From an uncultured Ectothiorhodospiraceae bacterium (GTDB lineage Bacteria > Pseudomonadota > Gammaproteobacteria > Nitrococcales > Nitrococcaceae), in contig CAJXND010000003.1 of the NCBI GenBank assembly GCA_913056385.1, positions 1-64,000 on the forward strand: a DNA stretch of 64,000 nucleotides, read 5' to 3'. The position numbers were made by a program, and so were the translations under genes. Below the pieces are notes generated by a model. That model made no database searches, was not told the origin of the DNA, and was given only the letters and a program-made list of their open reading frames with translations. How positions within the stretch are numbered: the first letter of the stretch is position 1; every line of letters starts with the position of its first letter. Below are positions 38,607 to 48,616 of the stretch, piece after piece.

Positions 38607-39904
38607 TCGCCGCGCTGGCCCCCGTTGCCACGACCACCACCACTGCCCCGGCGTCCGCCGCTGCCACCGCTGCGGCTGCGACTGCCGCCGCCTCCGCTGC
38701 TGCGGCGGTTGTCCATGCGGGCCGCCGGCTTGATGTCCTCGGCGATGAGCTCCGGTGGTGCCATCTCCGAGGGGATCTTCTGGTCGATGTATTGCTCGAT
38801 GTCGGGCAGCGAGTAGACGTAGCTCTCGCAGGCGAAGCTGATGGCGTCGCCGGTGGCGCCGGCCCGGGCCGTGCGGCCGATGCGGTGGACATAGTCCTCG
38901 GCATCCTGGGGCAGGTCGTAGTTGATGACGTGGCTGACCTCGGGGATATGCAGCCCGCGGGCGGCGACATCGGTGGCCACGAGGATCGGCAGTTCGCCGG
39001 CCTGGAACCTGGCGAGGAGCTGCTCGCGCTTGTTCTGCGGGATATCCCCGGAGATGACCGCGGCCTTGATGTCGTTGCCCAGCAGATAGCCGGTGACCTT
39101 GTCCGCGTCGCGCTTGGTGTTCACGAAGATGAGCGTGCGCGTGGGCTCCTGCTGGCGGAGGACGCCCAGCAGCAGGCCGATCTTCTGGTTGTTCTCGACG
39201 TGATAGAGCGTCTGCCGGACCCGGTCGGCGGTGATGGTGTCGGACTCGATCTGCACCGACTCCGGGTCGTTCATGTGCTCGTAGGCAAGCTCCCTGACAC
39301 GCTCGGACAGGGTCGCCGAGAACAGCATGTTGAGCCGCTCCTCGGGCGGAGGCATGCGCCGCAGCAGATAGCGGATGTCGGCGATGAACCCCATGTCGAA
39401 CATGCGGTCGGCCTCGTCGAGGATGCAGACCTCGATGTTGTCGAGGCTGAAGACGCGCTGCTTGTAGAAATCGATGATGCGCCCGGGGGTGCCGATGAGG
39501 ATGTCGGTGCCCCGCTCGAGGGACTTGCGCTGGCTCTCGTAGCCGGTGCCGCCGTAGATGCAGGCGAAGTCCATGCCCGTGAACCAGCCCAGCCGCTCGG
39601 CATCCTTGTGGATCTGGAGGGCGAGCTCCCGGGTGGGCGCGAGCACGATCGCCCACGGCCCGACCTTCTCGGCGGCCACCGGGTGGGTCATCAGCCGGTG
39701 CATGCAGGCCAGCAGGAAGGCGGCGGATTTGCCGGTGCCGGTCTGGGCCTGACCGGCGACATCGCGGCCTTTCAGGGCAATGGGCAGGGCGGCCGCCTGG
39801 ATCGGCGTGCAGTGCTCGAAGCCCGCCTCCTGCAGTCCGGTGATGAGGGATTCGTGGAGCCCCAGGGACTCGAAACGTGTGTCAGACAGATGATTTTGTT
39901 CCAT
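38597..39904 (-). CDS. rhlB: DEAD-box ATP-dependent RNA helicase (RhlB-type)
   Basis: The protein has 435 residues. It has the Q motif (FEHCTPIQ), Walker A AQTGTGKS (53-60), PTRELA, DEAD (163-166), SAT (196-198), and HRIGRTARAG near the end. The first part (MEQNHLSDTRFESLGLHESL) is typical of RhlB, the degradosome helicase. A glycine/arginine/serine-rich tail (about 405-435) resembles RGG-type RNA-binding tails. ATG 39904 is preferred over an in-frame TTG at 39928. Confidence 0.92.
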   Translation of the reverse strand: MEQNHLSDTRFESLGLHESLITGLQEAGFEHCTPIQAAALPIALKGRDVAGQAQTGTGKSAAFLLACMHRLMTHPVAAEKVGPWAIVLAPTRELALQIHKDAERLGWFTGMDFACIYGGTGYESQRKSLERGTDILIGTPGRIIDFYKQRVFSLDNIEVCILDEADRMFDMGFIADIRYLLRRMPPPEERLNMLFSATLSERVRELAYEHMNDPESVQIESDTITADRVRQTLYHVENNQKIGLLLGVLRQQEPTRTLIFVNTKRDADKVTGYLLGNDIKAAVISGDIPQNKREQLLARFQAGELPILVATDVAARGLHIPEVSHVINYDLPQDAEDYVHRIGRTARAGATGDAISFACESYVYSLPDIEQYIDQKIPSEMAPPELIAEDIKPAARMDNRRSSGGGGSRSRSGGSGGRRGSGGGRGNGGQRGDQS

Positions 39905-39963
39905 GGCCGCGCAGGATACCGTATCCAAAGGGTTTTTGCCCCTCGCCTGACATCAGCCCAATC

Positions 39964-39980
39964 CGTACACTAGCGGTACG
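39964..39980 (+). promoter_or_regulatory. Palindrome upstream of the monothiol glutaredoxin gene
   Basis: CGTAC-N7-GTACG with a -10-like TACACT inside, 20-36 bases before the ATG of grxD. No convincing -35 is seen. It could be an operator at the promoter; the regulator is unknown. Confidence 0.25.
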
Positions 39981-39999
39981 AATTCACAAAGGAGCCGAA

Positions 40000-40335
40000 A
40001 TGAGCGACGTACAGGACAGCATTCGCGAGCAGGTGGAAGGCAACCCGGTGATTCTCTACATGAAGGGCTCGCCCCAGTTCCCGCAGTGCGGCTTCTCGAT
40101 GCGCGCCGCGCAGGCGCTGGCCGGCTGCGGTGTGGAGTTCGCCTACGTCAACGTGCTGGAGGACGAGGGCATCCGCCAGGGCATCAAGGAATACGGCAAC
40201 TGGCCGACGATTCCGCAGCTCTACGTCAACGGCGAGTTGCTGGGTGGCTGTGACATCATCATGGAGATGTATGAGTCGGGCGAATTGCAGCCGGCCGTGC
40301 AGTCGGCCGCCGGCAGCGAGTCGGACAACGCCTGA
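40000..40335 (+). CDS. grxD: Monothiol glutaredoxin GrxD
   Basis: The protein has 111 residues with the CGFS active site at 30-33 (PQCGFSMRAAQAL) and the glutathione-binding WPTIPQLYVNGELLGGCDI. CGFS glutaredoxins form [2Fe-2S]-bridged dimers and deliver clusters to target proteins. AAAGGAG lies 6 bases before the ATG. It is convergent with rnt. Confidence 0.96.
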   Translation: MSDVQDSIREQVEGNPVILYMKGSPQFPQCGFSMRAAQALAGCGVEFAYVNVLEDEGIRQGIKEYGNWPTIPQLYVNGELLGGCDIIMEMYESGELQPAVQSAAGSESDNA

Positions 40336-40361
40336 TCCTGCCCGGCGTCGCGGGGCGGGGC

Positions 40362-40994
40362 CTAGAGCCCGGCCCCGTAGTCGGGATGATCGCTCAGCTC
40401 ATCCCAGCGATTGACGATGGTGCAGAAAAGCTCAGCGGTCTTCTCCGCGTCGTAGATCGCCGAGTGCGCCTCCCGCGCATCCCAGCCAAGGCCGGCCGCC
40501 GCCACGCCCCGCGCGAGCACGGTCTGGCCGAATGCCAGCCCCGACAGCGTGGCCGTGTCGAAGCACGAGAAGGGATGAAAGGGGTTGCGCTTGATGCCGC
40601 TGCGGTTCACCGCCGCGTTCAGGAAACCCAGGTCGAACCACGCATTGTGGCCCACCAGCACCGCGCGGCTGCAGCCCGTGGCGCGGATGGTCTCTCGTAT
40701 CGGCCGGAAGATCTGACGCAGGGCCTCGTCCTCGGGGATGGCCATGCGCAGCGGATGATCCGGATCGATGCCGTTGAACTCCAGCGACTTCGGATCGAGA
40801 TTGGCGCCCTCGAAGGGCTGGACATGGGTGGTGTGGGTCTCGCCGGTGTAGAGCACCCCCGCCTCGTCCATGTGCACCATCACCGCGGCGATCTGCAGCA
40901 TGGCGTCGGTGGCGGCATTGACGCCGCCGGTCTCGATGTCCACCACCACAGGCAGAAAGCCGCGGAAGCGCTGGTTGATGGCGCGGGCGGTCAT
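40362..40994 (-). CDS. rnt: Ribonuclease T
   Basis: This 210-residue DEDD exonuclease trims the 3' ends of tRNA and other stable RNAs. The metal residues are Asp19 and Glu21 (VVDIETGG), an Asp in [12 protein letters not shown], and the final His and Asp in [15 protein letters not shown]. It is in frame-coupled order after pyrC: its ATG overlaps the pyrC stop by four bases. In many relatives rnt follows pyrC in the same way. Confidence 0.96.
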   Translation of the reverse strand: MTARAINQRFRGFLPVVVDIETGGVNAATDAMLQIAAVMVHMDEAGVLYTGETHTTHVQPFEGANLDPKSLEFNGIDPDHPLRMAIPEDEALRQIFRPIRETIRATGCSRAVLVGHNAWFDLGFLNAAVNRSGIKRNPFHPFSCFDTATLSGLAFGQTVLARGVAAAGLGWDAREAHSAIYDAEKTAELFCTIVNRWDELSDHPDYGAGL

Positions 40995-42049
40995 GGGGCC
41001 TCCGGGGCGGCGGTGTCATCGGTCAGCGACCAGTCCGTCTCGCCGCCGGCGCGCAGCGGCACGATATGGGCGTCGCCGTAGGGGAGCGTCTCCGGTATGC
41101 GGCGTGGCCGGCGGGTGAGCGTGATGCGCGCGGCGTTGCGCGGCAGTCCGTAGAAATCGGCGCCGAAGAGGCTTGCGAAGCCCTCCAGCCGTTCGAGGGC
41201 ACCGACCTGATCGAAGGCCTCGGCATAGAGCTCGATGGCGAGCGGGGCGCTGAAAATGCCGGCACAGCCGCAGGCGTTCTCCTTGGCATGGCGGGCATGC
41301 GGCGCGCTGTCGGTGCCGAGGAAGAACCGCGGATGACCCGAGGTGGCGATGTCGATCAGCGCCTCGCGATCACGCTCGCGCTTGAGGATCGGCAGGCAGT
41401 AGTGATGGGGCCGGACGCCGCCGGCCAGCAGGTCATTGCGGTTCATCAGCAGATGCTGCGGCGTGATGGTGGCGCCCAGCCGCTCGGGTCCCTGGTGGAC
41501 GAAATCCACGGCCGCCGCGGTGGTGAGGTGCTCGAGCACCACGCGCAGGTGGCGGTGACGATCGAGCAGCGGTGCCAGGCGCTCCTCGAGGAAGATCGCC
41601 TCGCGATCGAAGATATCCGTATCGGGCCGGGTGACCTCGCCGTGGATGCAGAGCGTGAGATCCTGCTCGGCGATGGCCGCCAGCGCCTCGTCGCAGCGGG
41701 CGATGTCGGTGACGCCGGAGTCGCTATTGGTGGTGGCGCCGGCAGGGTAGAGCTTGACCGCATGGATAAACCCGCTGGCCGCGGCGCGCTCGATCTCGAC
41801 GGCGGGGGTGTTGTCGGTGAGATAAAGCGTCATCAGTGGCTCGAACGCGCTGCCCTCGGGCCGTGCGGCGAGTATCCGCTCCCGGTAGGCCGCGGCCATT
41901 TCGGTGGTGGTCACCGGCGGCACGAGGTTGGGCATGATGATCGCCCGGCCGAAACGGGCCGCGCTCCAGTGCACGACATCCTCGAGCACAGCGCCGTCGC
42001 GGAGGTGAAGGTGCCAGTCGTCGGGTCGGGTCAGCGTCAGCGTGTCCAT
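40991..42049 (-). CDS. pyrC: Dihydroorotase
   Basis: The enzyme of 352 residues closes carbamoyl-aspartate to dihydroorotate in pyrimidine synthesis. The metal pair H13/H15 is in [10 protein letters not shown], the carboxylated lysine in [16 protein letters not shown], and the catalytic Asp in [14 protein letters not shown]. It is the short, class II (E. coli-like) form. It is divergent from argG across 109 bases. Confidence 0.97.
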   Translation of the reverse strand: MDTLTLTRPDDWHLHLRDGAVLEDVVHWSAARFGRAIIMPNLVPPVTTTEMAAAYRERILAARPEGSAFEPLMTLYLTDNTPAVEIERAAASGFIHAVKLYPAGATTNSDSGVTDIARCDEALAAIAEQDLTLCIHGEVTRPDTDIFDREAIFLEERLAPLLDRHRHLRVVLEHLTTAAAVDFVHQGPERLGATITPQHLLMNRNDLLAGGVRPHHYCLPILKRERDREALIDIATSGHPRFFLGTDSAPHARHAKENACGCAGIFSAPLAIELYAEAFDQVGALERLEGFASLFGADFYGLPRNAARITLTRRPRRIPETLPYGDAHIVPLRAGGETDWSLTDDTAAPEAP

Positions 42050-42082
42050 GCCGCCATTGTATCAGGGCCGGCGCCGCACGCC

Positions 42083-42111
42083 TTGATTCTCCCCGCTGGC
42101 GCGTCGATCAT
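42083..42111 (+). promoter_or_regulatory. Putative argG promoter
   Basis: TTGATT (42083-42088), 17 bases, GATCAT (42106-42111), about 47 bases before the argG ATG. I see no clear ARG box in the leader. Confidence 0.4.
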
Positions 42112-42158
42112 TGCGGCGCATCAGGATCCCGAAATTCGTCAATCCGAGAGTGCACTTC

Positions 42159-43373
42159 ATGAGCGAGATCAAAAAGGTCGTCCTGGCCTACTCCGGCGGA
42201 CTCGATACCTCCGTCATTCTGCAGTGGCTGCGGGACCACTATCACTGCGAGGTGGTGACCTTCACCGCCGACCTGGGTCAGGGTGAGGAGCTCGAGCCCG
42301 CGCGCGCCAAGGCAAAGGATCTGGGCGTCGAGGAGATCTACATCGATGACCTGCGCGAGGAGTTCGTGCGCGACTTCGTCTTCCCGATGTTCCGCGCCAA
42401 CGCCATCTACGAGGGCGAATACCTCCTCGGCACCTCGGTTGCCCGGCCACTGATCGCCAAGCGCCAGATCGAGATCGCCCGGGAGACCGGCGCCGACGCC
42501 GTCTGCCATGGCGCCACCGGCAAGGGCAATGACCAGGTCCGCTTCGAGCTCGGTTACTACGGCCTCGAACCGGGGATTCATGTCATCGCCCCCTGGCGGG
42601 AGTGGGATCTGAACTCCCGCGAGCGTCTGCTCGCCTATGCCGAGGAGCGCGGCATCCCCATCGAGGGCAGGAAGGAGGGCGGCGGCTCGCCGTACTCCAT
42701 GGACGCCAACCTGCTGCACATCTCCTACGAGGGCGGGGTCCTGGAAGACACCTGGACGCCGGCGGAGGAGGACATGTGGCGCTGGAGCGTCTCCCCCGAG
42801 GCGGCGCCGGATACGCCCACCGAGATCGACCTCGCGTTCCGTGGCGGTGACGCCGTGGCCCTCAACGGCGAGGCCCTGGCGCCCCACGACATGCTCTCGC
42901 GGCTCAACCAGCTCGGCGGCGACAACGGCATCGGCCGCATCGATATCGTCGAGAACCGCTACGTGGGCATGAAATCCCGGGGCTGCTACGAGACGCCCGG
43001 CGGCACCATCCTGCTGCGGGCCCACCGAGCCATCGAGTCGATCACGCTCGACCGGGAGTCTGCGCATCTCAAGGACGAGGTCATGCCGCGCTATGCCGAA
43101 CTCATCTATAACGGCTACTGGTGGAGCCCGGAGCGTGAGGCGCTGCAGGCGCTGATCGACACGACGCAGACCCGGGTCAACGGCGTGGTCCGGCTCAAGC
43201 TCTACAAGGGCAACGTCATCGTCGTGGGACGCCGCTCCGAGTCGGACAGCCTGTTCGACGACAGCATCGCCACCTTCGAGGACGATGCCGGCGCCTACGA
43301 CCAGAAGGATGCCGAGGGCTTCATCAAGCTGAATGCCCTGCGTCTGCGCGTCGCCGCGCGTCGGGGCGAGTAG
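42159..43373 (+). CDS. argG: Argininosuccinate synthase
   Basis: The protein has 404 residues. The ATP loop is [13 protein letters not shown] (9-21), and further marks are [29 protein letters not shown] and the C-terminal LKLYKGNV. It joins citrulline and aspartate in arginine synthesis. ATG 42159 is chosen because family members begin close to [14 protein letters not shown]; the frame is open 16 codons further upstream. Confidence 0.97.
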   Translation: MSEIKKVVLAYSGGLDTSVILQWLRDHYHCEVVTFTADLGQGEELEPARAKAKDLGVEEIYIDDLREEFVRDFVFPMFRANAIYEGEYLLGTSVARPLIAKRQIEIARETGADAVCHGATGKGNDQVRFELGYYGLEPGIHVIAPWREWDLNSRERLLAYAEERGIPIEGRKEGGGSPYSMDANLLHISYEGGVLEDTWTPAEEDMWRWSVSPEAAPDTPTEIDLAFRGGDAVALNGEALAPHDMLSRLNQLGGDNGIGRIDIVENRYVGMKSRGCYETPGGTILLRAHRAIESITLDRESAHLKDEVMPRYAELIYNGYWWSPEREALQALIDTTQTRVNGVVRLKLYKGNVIVVGRRSESDSLFDDSIATFEDDAGAYDQKDAEGFIKLNALRLRVAARRGE

Positions 43374-43408
43374 CGGGTCGGCGCGCCCGCCCGGGGCCGG
43401 CGGGGTCG

Positions 43409-43437
43409 TTGACCTGACCGCCGGCAATGGATAAATT
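43409..43437 (+). promoter_or_regulatory. Promoter of the TroABCD-like metal transporter operon
   Basis: TTGACC (43409-43414), 17 bases, TAAATT (43432-43437). Optimal spacing and close hexamers make this one of the clearest promoters in the window. The predicted start is near 43444, inside the palindrome at 43434-43452. Confidence 0.7.
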
Positions 43438-43452
43438 GGAATCGTTCCAATT
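43434..43452 (+). promoter_or_regulatory. Perfect 19-base palindromic operator of the metal transporter operon
   Basis: AATTGGAA-TCG-TTCCAATT, perfect eight-base arms. It overlaps the -10 box and the predicted transcription start. This placement is typical for a metal-responsive repressor (DtxR/MntR/TroR or Fur/Zur family), but I do not recognise the half-site as belonging to a known one. Confidence 0.7.
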
Positions 43453-43480
43453 CGCATTCGCATTCGGATGGAGGGCGCGC

Positions 43481-44482
43481 ATGGGTTTTCAACGCGGCCG
43501 GGCGGTCTGGCTGGCCGCCGCCATGATGCTGGGCATCGGCGCCGGACCGGGACTTTCCATGGCGGCGCCGCCCATGGTGCTCGCCACCACCGGCATGATC
43601 GGCGATACCGTGGCGAGCCTCGGAGGGGAGTGCATCGATGTCGAGGTGTTGATGGGCCCCGGCGTCGACCCGCATCTGTTCCAGGCCTCCGCCTCCGACG
43701 TGCGTGCCTTTCAGCAGGCGGCGCTGATCGTCTTCAACGGGTATGGGCTGGAGGGGCAGCTCGACAACGTGTTGACCCGCGTCGGTGAGCGCCGGCCGAC
43801 GCTGGCACTGGCCGAAGCCGCGTCGGCGGAGGGTCCGCGGGAGCCCATGCGGGGCACGGGCGGCTATTCGGTGGACCCCCATCTGTGGATGGATGCAGCC
43901 CTCTGGGCCCAGGGGGTGACGCCGCTCGCGGGCATGCTGACCGATATCGCACCGGGCTGTGCGGCGGCCATCAACGACCGGGCCGACACACTGAACCGGC
44001 GGCTCCGGGCTCTGGATCAGTGGATCCAGGCGCGCATCGCCAGCATCCCCGAGCCGCAGCGGGTGTTGCTGACTGCCCATGACGCCTTCCGCTATTACGG
44101 CCGCGCCTATGACATCGATGTGCAGGGGATCCAGGGCATCAGCACCAGTGCCGAAGCCAGCGTCGCGGATATCCAGGACACCGCCGCCCTGATCGCCGAG
44201 CGCGGGATCCCGGCCATCTTCGTCGAGACCACCATCAATCCACGCACCGTGCAGGCGGTGGTGGAGGCGGCCCGTGAGCGCTCCGCCGAGGTATCCATTG
44301 GGGGCTCGATCCACGGCGATGCCCTGGGCGAGCCCGGCACGCTGGCGGACAGCCTCATCGGCATGCTGATCCACAACACCGCGGAGATCACCCGGGCGCT
44401 GGGCGGGACAATGGCACCCCTGCCGGCGGTGCTCGCGCCCTGGCAGGAGTCACTGGATGCGCGGCGGGTGTCTGGCGGTTGA
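43481..44482 (+). CDS. Metal ABC transporter substrate-binding protein (TroA/MntA-like)
   Basis: The protein has 333 residues with a signal peptide (about 1-28, [20 protein letters not shown]). The cluster A-I metal site is H65 (DPHLFQAS), H134 (DPHLWMD), H200 ([10 protein letters not shown]) and D280 (IHGDALG). This His-His-His-Asp set matches TroA (Zn/Mn) rather than the His-His-Glu-Asp set of PsaA. The His-rich loop of ZnuA is absent, so Mn, Fe or Zn remain possible. It is the first gene of a four-gene operon with ATPase and two permeases. Confidence 0.9.
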   Translation: MGFQRGRAVWLAAAMMLGIGAGPGLSMAAPPMVLATTGMIGDTVASLGGECIDVEVLMGPGVDPHLFQASASDVRAFQQAALIVFNGYGLEGQLDNVLTRVGERRPTLALAEAASAEGPREPMRGTGGYSVDPHLWMDAALWAQGVTPLAGMLTDIAPGCAAAINDRADTLNRRLRALDQWIQARIASIPEPQRVLLTAHDAFRYYGRAYDIDVQGIQGISTSAEASVADIQDTAALIAERGIPAIFVETTINPRTVQAVVEAARERSAEVSIGGSIHGDALGEPGTLADSLIGMLIHNTAEITRALGGTMAPLPAVLAPWQESLDARRVSGG

Positions 44483-45291
44483 GCCGCATGGACCACGAGC
44501 TCGGGCAGCCCCATGAGCCGGATCTCGCCCTGCACGTCGAGGATCTGACGGTCAGCTACGGCGATCGCCCCGCGCTCTGGGATATCGACCTGAATATCCC
44601 GCCCGGCGTGCTGGCCGGTGTCATCGGCCCCAACGGCGCCGGCAAGAGCACGCTGCTGAAGGCCATCCTCGGACTCGTTCCGCTGTCGGCGGGTCATGTC
44701 CGATTGTTCGGCCATACCTATGCGGAGCAGCGCCGGCGGGTGGGCTATGTGCCGCAGCGCTCCAGCGTGGACTGGGACTTCCCCACCACGGCGGTGGATG
44801 TGGTCACCATGGGGCTCTACGGCCGCATGGGGTGGTTTCGCTGGCCCGGGCGTCGGGAACGGGACCGGGCCCTGCGCGCGCTGGAGGAGGTCGGCATGGA
44901 TGCCCTGGCGGACCGGCAGATCAGCGAGCTCTCCGGCGGTCAGCAGCAGCGGGTGTTCATCGCCCGGGCGCTGGTCCAGCAGCCGGACCTCCTCCTGCTG
45001 GATGAGCCCATGGCCGGTGTCGACGCGACCACCGAGCGCAGCATCATCGACATCCTCGGGCGCCTGCGCCGCGAGGGCCGCACGATTATCGTCGTCCACC
45101 ACGATCTGCAGACCGTGCAGCGCTATTTCGACTGGCTGATCTTTCTCAATGTCCGGGTGATCGCCGCCGGGCCCATCGACTCGGTGTATACCGCCCGCAA
45201 CCTGCGCCGCACCTACGGCGGCCAGGTCGCGCTGCTCGACGAGGGACGGCAGCGCAACGGAGGACCGGAAGATGCCGGGCCTGCTGGCTGA
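44479..45291 (+). CDS. Metal ABC transporter ATP-binding protein
   Basis: The protein has 270 residues. Walker A is GPNGAGKST (about 54-62), the Q-loop VGYVPQRSS, the signature LSGGQQQRV, and Walker [13 protein letters not shown]. The sequence is of the Mn/Zn/Fe type (TroB/MntB/ZnuC). The TTG at 44479 overlaps the stop of the binding-protein gene; ATG 44488 is an alternative. Its end overlaps the next gene by 20 bases. Confidence 0.93.
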   Translation: MSRMDHELGQPHEPDLALHVEDLTVSYGDRPALWDIDLNIPPGVLAGVIGPNGAGKSTLLKAILGLVPLSAGHVRLFGHTYAEQRRRVGYVPQRSSVDWDFPTTAVDVVTMGLYGRMGWFRWPGRRERDRALRALEEVGMDALADRQISELSGGQQQRVFIARALVQQPDLLLLDEPMAGVDATTERSIIDILGRLRREGRTIIVVHHDLQTVQRYFDWLIFLNVRVIAAGPIDSVYTARNLRRTYGGQVALLDEGRQRNGGPEDAGPAG

Positions 45292-46411
45292 CTACACGCT
45301 GCAGAACGTCATGCTGGGGGCCGCGCTGATCGGTGTGATCAGCGGCGTGCTGGGGGCCTTTGCCGTGCTCCGGCGCCAGAGCCTGTTGGGCGATGCGCTC
45401 GCCCACGCGGCGCTGCCCGGTGTCTGTATCGGTTTCATGATGGCCGGTGCGCGGGAGATGGGCAGCATCATGGGGGGGGCGCTGTTCACCGGCGTCGCCG
45501 CCGCGCTGCTGATGGTCGCCCTGACGCGCAATACGCGGCTCAAGATGGATGCGGCGCTGGCGGCCATGCTCAGCCTCGGCTTTGCCCTGGGCGTGGTGCT
45601 GCTCACCTGGATCCAGCGCCGGGGTGGCGCCTCGCAGGCGGGGCTGGACAGTTTCCTCTTCGGCCAGGCGGCGGCGACCACACGGGCCGATCTCTACCCG
45701 ATGATGATCCTCGCCGGGATCGCCCTGCTGGGCGTGGCACTGCTCTGGAAGCCGCTCAAGCTCATGACCTTCGACCCGGACTTCGCGGCGGTGACGGGCC
45801 TGCCGGTGCAGTGGCTGGAGCGCCTGCTGACCGCCATGATCGCGCTCGCCGTGGTCACCGGCCTGCAGATGGTGGGGGTGGTGTTGATGACGGCCATGAT
45901 CATCGCCCCCGGCGCGGCGGCCCGCCAGTGGTGCGGGAGCCTGCTCGGCATGGTCGTGCTCTCGGCGGTGCTCGGCGCGCTGGCCGGCGTGGGCGGCGGC
46001 CTGGTCAGTGCCCTCGCGCCGGGGCTCTCCACCGGCCCGGTGGTGGTGCTGCTGGCCACGCTAATCGCGCTGCTGTCGCTGCTGCTGGCGCCGCGTCGGG
46101 GGCTGATTCCCGCCTGGTGGCGGCGTCGCCATCGCCGCTCGCATACCTCCACCGATCGCATCCTGCAGACGCTCTACGAACTCGCCCGGGAACATGGTGA
46201 CTGGCGCTATCGGGTGGAGCAGGGCGCGGTGGATGCCTACCACGGCATGATCACCGAGCCGCAGCTCAGCACCCTGGCCGATCGCGGGCTGGTGGTGCCG
46301 GCCCAGCATATGCCGGATGAAGGCCGCCACTGGCAGCTCACCGAGACCGGTGTGGCCCATGCCGCGGAGTACGCGCAACGCCGTCGGCGGCGTTTCGGGA
46401 ACGGCGCATGA
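45272..46411 (+). CDS. Metal ABC transporter permease with C-terminal winged-helix-like domain
   Basis: Residues 1-285 are an ABC-3 family permease with eight or more hydrophobic helices ([21 protein letters not shown] near the start). After a basic stretch ([12 protein letters not shown]) residues about 293-379 form a soluble tail. It looks like a DtxR/MntR-type winged helix: [13 protein letters not shown], then LADRGLV...[15 protein letters not shown]. The partner permease at 46408 lacks this tail. GGAGG precedes the ATG. Confidence 0.9.
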   Translation: MPGLLADYTLQNVMLGAALIGVISGVLGAFAVLRRQSLLGDALAHAALPGVCIGFMMAGAREMGSIMGGALFTGVAAALLMVALTRNTRLKMDAALAAMLSLGFALGVVLLTWIQRRGGASQAGLDSFLFGQAAATTRADLYPMMILAGIALLGVALLWKPLKLMTFDPDFAAVTGLPVQWLERLLTAMIALAVVTGLQMVGVVLMTAMIIAPGAAARQWCGSLLGMVVLSAVLGALAGVGGGLVSALAPGLSTGPVVVLLATLIALLSLLLAPRRGLIPAWWRRRHRRSHTSTDRILQTLYELAREHGDWRYRVEQGAVDAYHGMITEPQLSTLADRGLVVPAQHMPDEGRHWQLTETGVAHAAEYAQRRRRRFGNGA

Positions 46412-47307
46412 CCGGGCTCGCCGATCCCACGGTGGCCATCCTGCTCACCGGCATGCTGGTGGGCGTGAGCGCATCGCTGCTCGGCAGTTTCCTTGTCCTG
46501 CGCGGCAACAGCATGCTGGCCGATGCCATCAGTCACTCGATTCTCTTCGGCATCGCCCTGGCCTGGCTGCTCACCGGGCAGACCAGCGGGCCGGTGCAGA
46601 TCGCCGGCGCCGCGCTGAGCGGCGTGCTCGCCGTCTACCTGATCGAGACGCTGACGCGCACCCGACGGCTGCGGGATGATGCGGCCATCGGGCTGGTCTT
46701 CCCGGCGCTGTTCAGTGCCGGGGTCATTCTGATCAATGTCTTCGCCCGGGATGTCCACCTCGACGAACACACGGTGTTGCTCGGCGAGATCGGTTTCGTC
46801 TGGCTCGACACGGTCACGCTCGGCGGCATCGAGGTGCCCCGCGCCATGCTCGCGATGGCGGTGATGCTGGTGCTGGACGCCGCCTTCGTACTGGCCTTCT
46901 ACAAGGCACTCAAACTGGCCACCTTCGATCCGGATCTGGCGCGGGCCCTCGGCCTCGCCCCCGGGCTCATCTTCTATGTGCATCTCTCGCTCCTGAGCGG
47001 CACCGCGGTGGCGGCGTTCGATGCGGTGGGCGTGGTGCTGTTCATCACCTTCGTGGTGGTCCCCCCGGCCACCGCCTACCTGCTCACCCGCCGCCTCTCC
47101 AGCATGATCGTGCTGGCCATGATCCTCGCGGCGGCGAGTGCGCCGCTGGGTTATGCGGTGGCGTTCTGGCTGGATGTCTCCATCGGGGGCGCGATGGCGC
47201 TCGCCACCGGGCCTTTCCTGTTGCTCGCCTACGGCTGGCGTCGCTGGCGGGCCTGGCAGCAGGCACGCGCCGCGGGCGGGCTTCAGTCGCCGTCCGCCTC
47301 GGCGTAG
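46408..47307 (+). CDS. Metal ABC transporter permease
   Basis: This 299-residue ABC-3 permease (TroC/TroD, MntB family) has eight to nine hydrophobic helices; [21 protein letters not shown] is the conserved early segment. Its ATG overlaps the stop of the first permease by four bases, giving a heterodimeric channel. It ends convergent with nth, overlapping it by 25 bases. Confidence 0.92.
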   Translation: MTGLADPTVAILLTGMLVGVSASLLGSFLVLRGNSMLADAISHSILFGIALAWLLTGQTSGPVQIAGAALSGVLAVYLIETLTRTRRLRDDAAIGLVFPALFSAGVILINVFARDVHLDEHTVLLGEIGFVWLDTVTLGGIEVPRAMLAMAVMLVLDAAFVLAFYKALKLATFDPDLARALGLAPGLIFYVHLSLLSGTAVAAFDAVGVVLFITFVVVPPATAYLLTRRLSSMIVLAMILAAASAPLGYAVAFWLDVSIGGAMALATGPFLLLAYGWRRWRAWQQARAAGGLQSPSASA

Positions 47308-47936
47308 CGCGCCTTGTCGGGGAATTCACACAGATCGTAGATCGGGCAGGCACCGCAGCGGGGCTTGCGGGCGGTGCAGATATAGCGTCCGTGCAGGATC
47401 AGCCAGTGGTGGGCGTCCTTGAGAAACGCCTCCGGGATCAGCCGCAGGAGCTTGTCCTCCACGGCGCGTACCGTCTTGCCCCTGGCAATCCCGGTGCGGT
47501 TGGCGACCCGGAAGATATGCGTGTCCACCGCCATGGTCGGCTCACCGAAGGCGGTGTTGAGGACCACGTTGGCGGTCTTCCGGCCGACCCCGGGCAGCGC
47601 CTCCAGGGCCTTTCGGTCGCGGGGGATCTCGCCGCCGTGCTCCTCCACCAGGGCCCGGCAGGTGGCGATGATGTTCTTCGCCTTGCTGTTGAAAAGGCCG
47701 ATGGTGCGGATGTAGTCCCGCAGGCCGTCTTCGCCCAGGGCGAGGATGGCCTCGGGGGTATTGGCGTCGCGGAAGAGCGGGCCGGTGGCCTTGTTGACGC
47801 CGCGGTCGGTGGCCTGGGCGGAGAGGATGACGGCGATCAGCAGTTCGAAGGGTGTCGAGTAGTCGAGCTCGGTGGTGGGATGCGGGTTGGCCTCGCGCAG
47901 CCGCTCGAAGATCGCCTGGCGTTTCTCGCGATTCAT
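47283..47936 (-). CDS. nth: Endonuclease III
   Basis: This 217-residue DNA glycosylase/AP lyase acts on oxidised pyrimidines. The helix-hairpin-helix [10 protein letters not shown] carries catalytic K120, Asp138 follows (AVDTHIFRV), and the C-terminal [4Fe-4S] ligands are C187, C194, C197 and C203. The ATG overlaps the stop of the RnfB-like gene (ATGA), reproducing part of the rnf/rsx-nth order of E. coli. An upstream extension of the open frame is not used. Confidence 0.97.
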   Translation of the reverse strand: MNREKRQAIFERLREANPHPTTELDYSTPFELLIAVILSAQATDRGVNKATGPLFRDANTPEAILALGEDGLRDYIRTIGLFNSKAKNIIATCRALVEEHGGEIPRDRKALEALPGVGRKTANVVLNTAFGEPTMAVDTHIFRVANRTGIARGKTVRAVEDKLLRLIPEAFLKDAHHWLILHGRYICTARKPRCGACPIYDLCEFPDKARYAEADGD

Positions 47937-48616
47937 GACGGGCTGTCCGTCCGCCGGCGGCGCCGCGCCCGGGCCCGTTCCAGGGCGGCGCGGGCCATTG
48001 CCCGGCGGGCGTCGCGATCCGGCAGGGTAGGGGATGGGGCCGTGCTCTCGGCGCCGGCGTTGCGCTGGCGGCGGGCGCGGTCGGTGGCACGGCGCGCATC
48101 CTGCGCCGCCCGGCGGCGGGCCAGGCGCTGGTTGCGCTGCCGGAAGCGCTCGCGGGCGGTGTCGCGGCGCCGCTGCTGCGCATCCTCGGGCTCCTGCTCG
48201 CGGTTGGTGGGCAGCATGTGGATGCAGTCCACCGGACAGGGGGCGAGGCACAGGTCGCAGCCGGTGCACTCCTCGGCGATGACCGTGTGCATGCGCTTGC
48301 GGGCGCCGACGATGGCGTCCACGGGGCAGGCCTGGATGCACTTGGTGCAGCCGATGCAGACCGCCTCGTCGATCCAGGCGACGCGTGGCGGCCGATATTC
48401 TCCGTGGGCAGGGTCAAGGGGCTTGCCAACCCGACCGAGGAGCTGCGCCAGGGCATCGATCCCGGCCTGACCGCCGGGCGGACACTGGTTGATGTCCGCC
48501 TCGTCACGCGCGATGGCCTCGGCATAGGGACGACAGCCGGGATAACCGCATTGCTCGCACTGCGTCTGCGGCAGCAGCGCGTCGATCCGGTCAACCCGCG
48601 TGGCGTAATCACTCAT
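47933..48616 (-). CDS. RnfB/RsxB-like ferredoxin lacking the membrane anchor
   Basis: The 227-residue protein starts directly at the RnfB Fe-S region. The cluster motif C20-C23-C28-C45 ([16 protein letters not shown]) is followed by two [4Fe-4S] ferredoxin motifs: C87/C90/C93/C97 and C117/C120/C123/C127. The N-terminal transmembrane helix of E. coli RsxB is absent. The last 90 residues are strongly Arg/Ala-rich ([16 protein letters not shown]). No rnfA, C, D, G or E lies alongside. Its stop overlaps nth and its start overlaps the metG end by four bases. Confidence 0.88.
   Translation of the reverse strand: MSDYATRVDRIDALLPQTQCEQCGYPGCRPYAEAIARDEADINQCPPGGQAGIDALAQLLGRVGKPLDPAHGEYRPPRVAWIDEAVCIGCTKCIQACPVDAIVGARKRMHTVIAEECTGCDLCLAPCPVDCIHMLPTNREQEPEDAQQRRRDTARERFRQRNQRLARRRAAQDARRATDRARRQRNAGAESTAPSPTLPDRDARRAMARAALERARARRRRRTDSPS

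Noticed and set aside
39926..39945. AAAGGGTTTTTGCCCC as a terminator
   Set aside because: The stem is only three pairs, and it lies between two divergent starts (rhlB and grxD), where a terminator would make no sense.
42108..43463. 451-codon open frame opposite argG
   Set aside because: Antisense mirror of argG in a high-GC sequence; no family resemblance.
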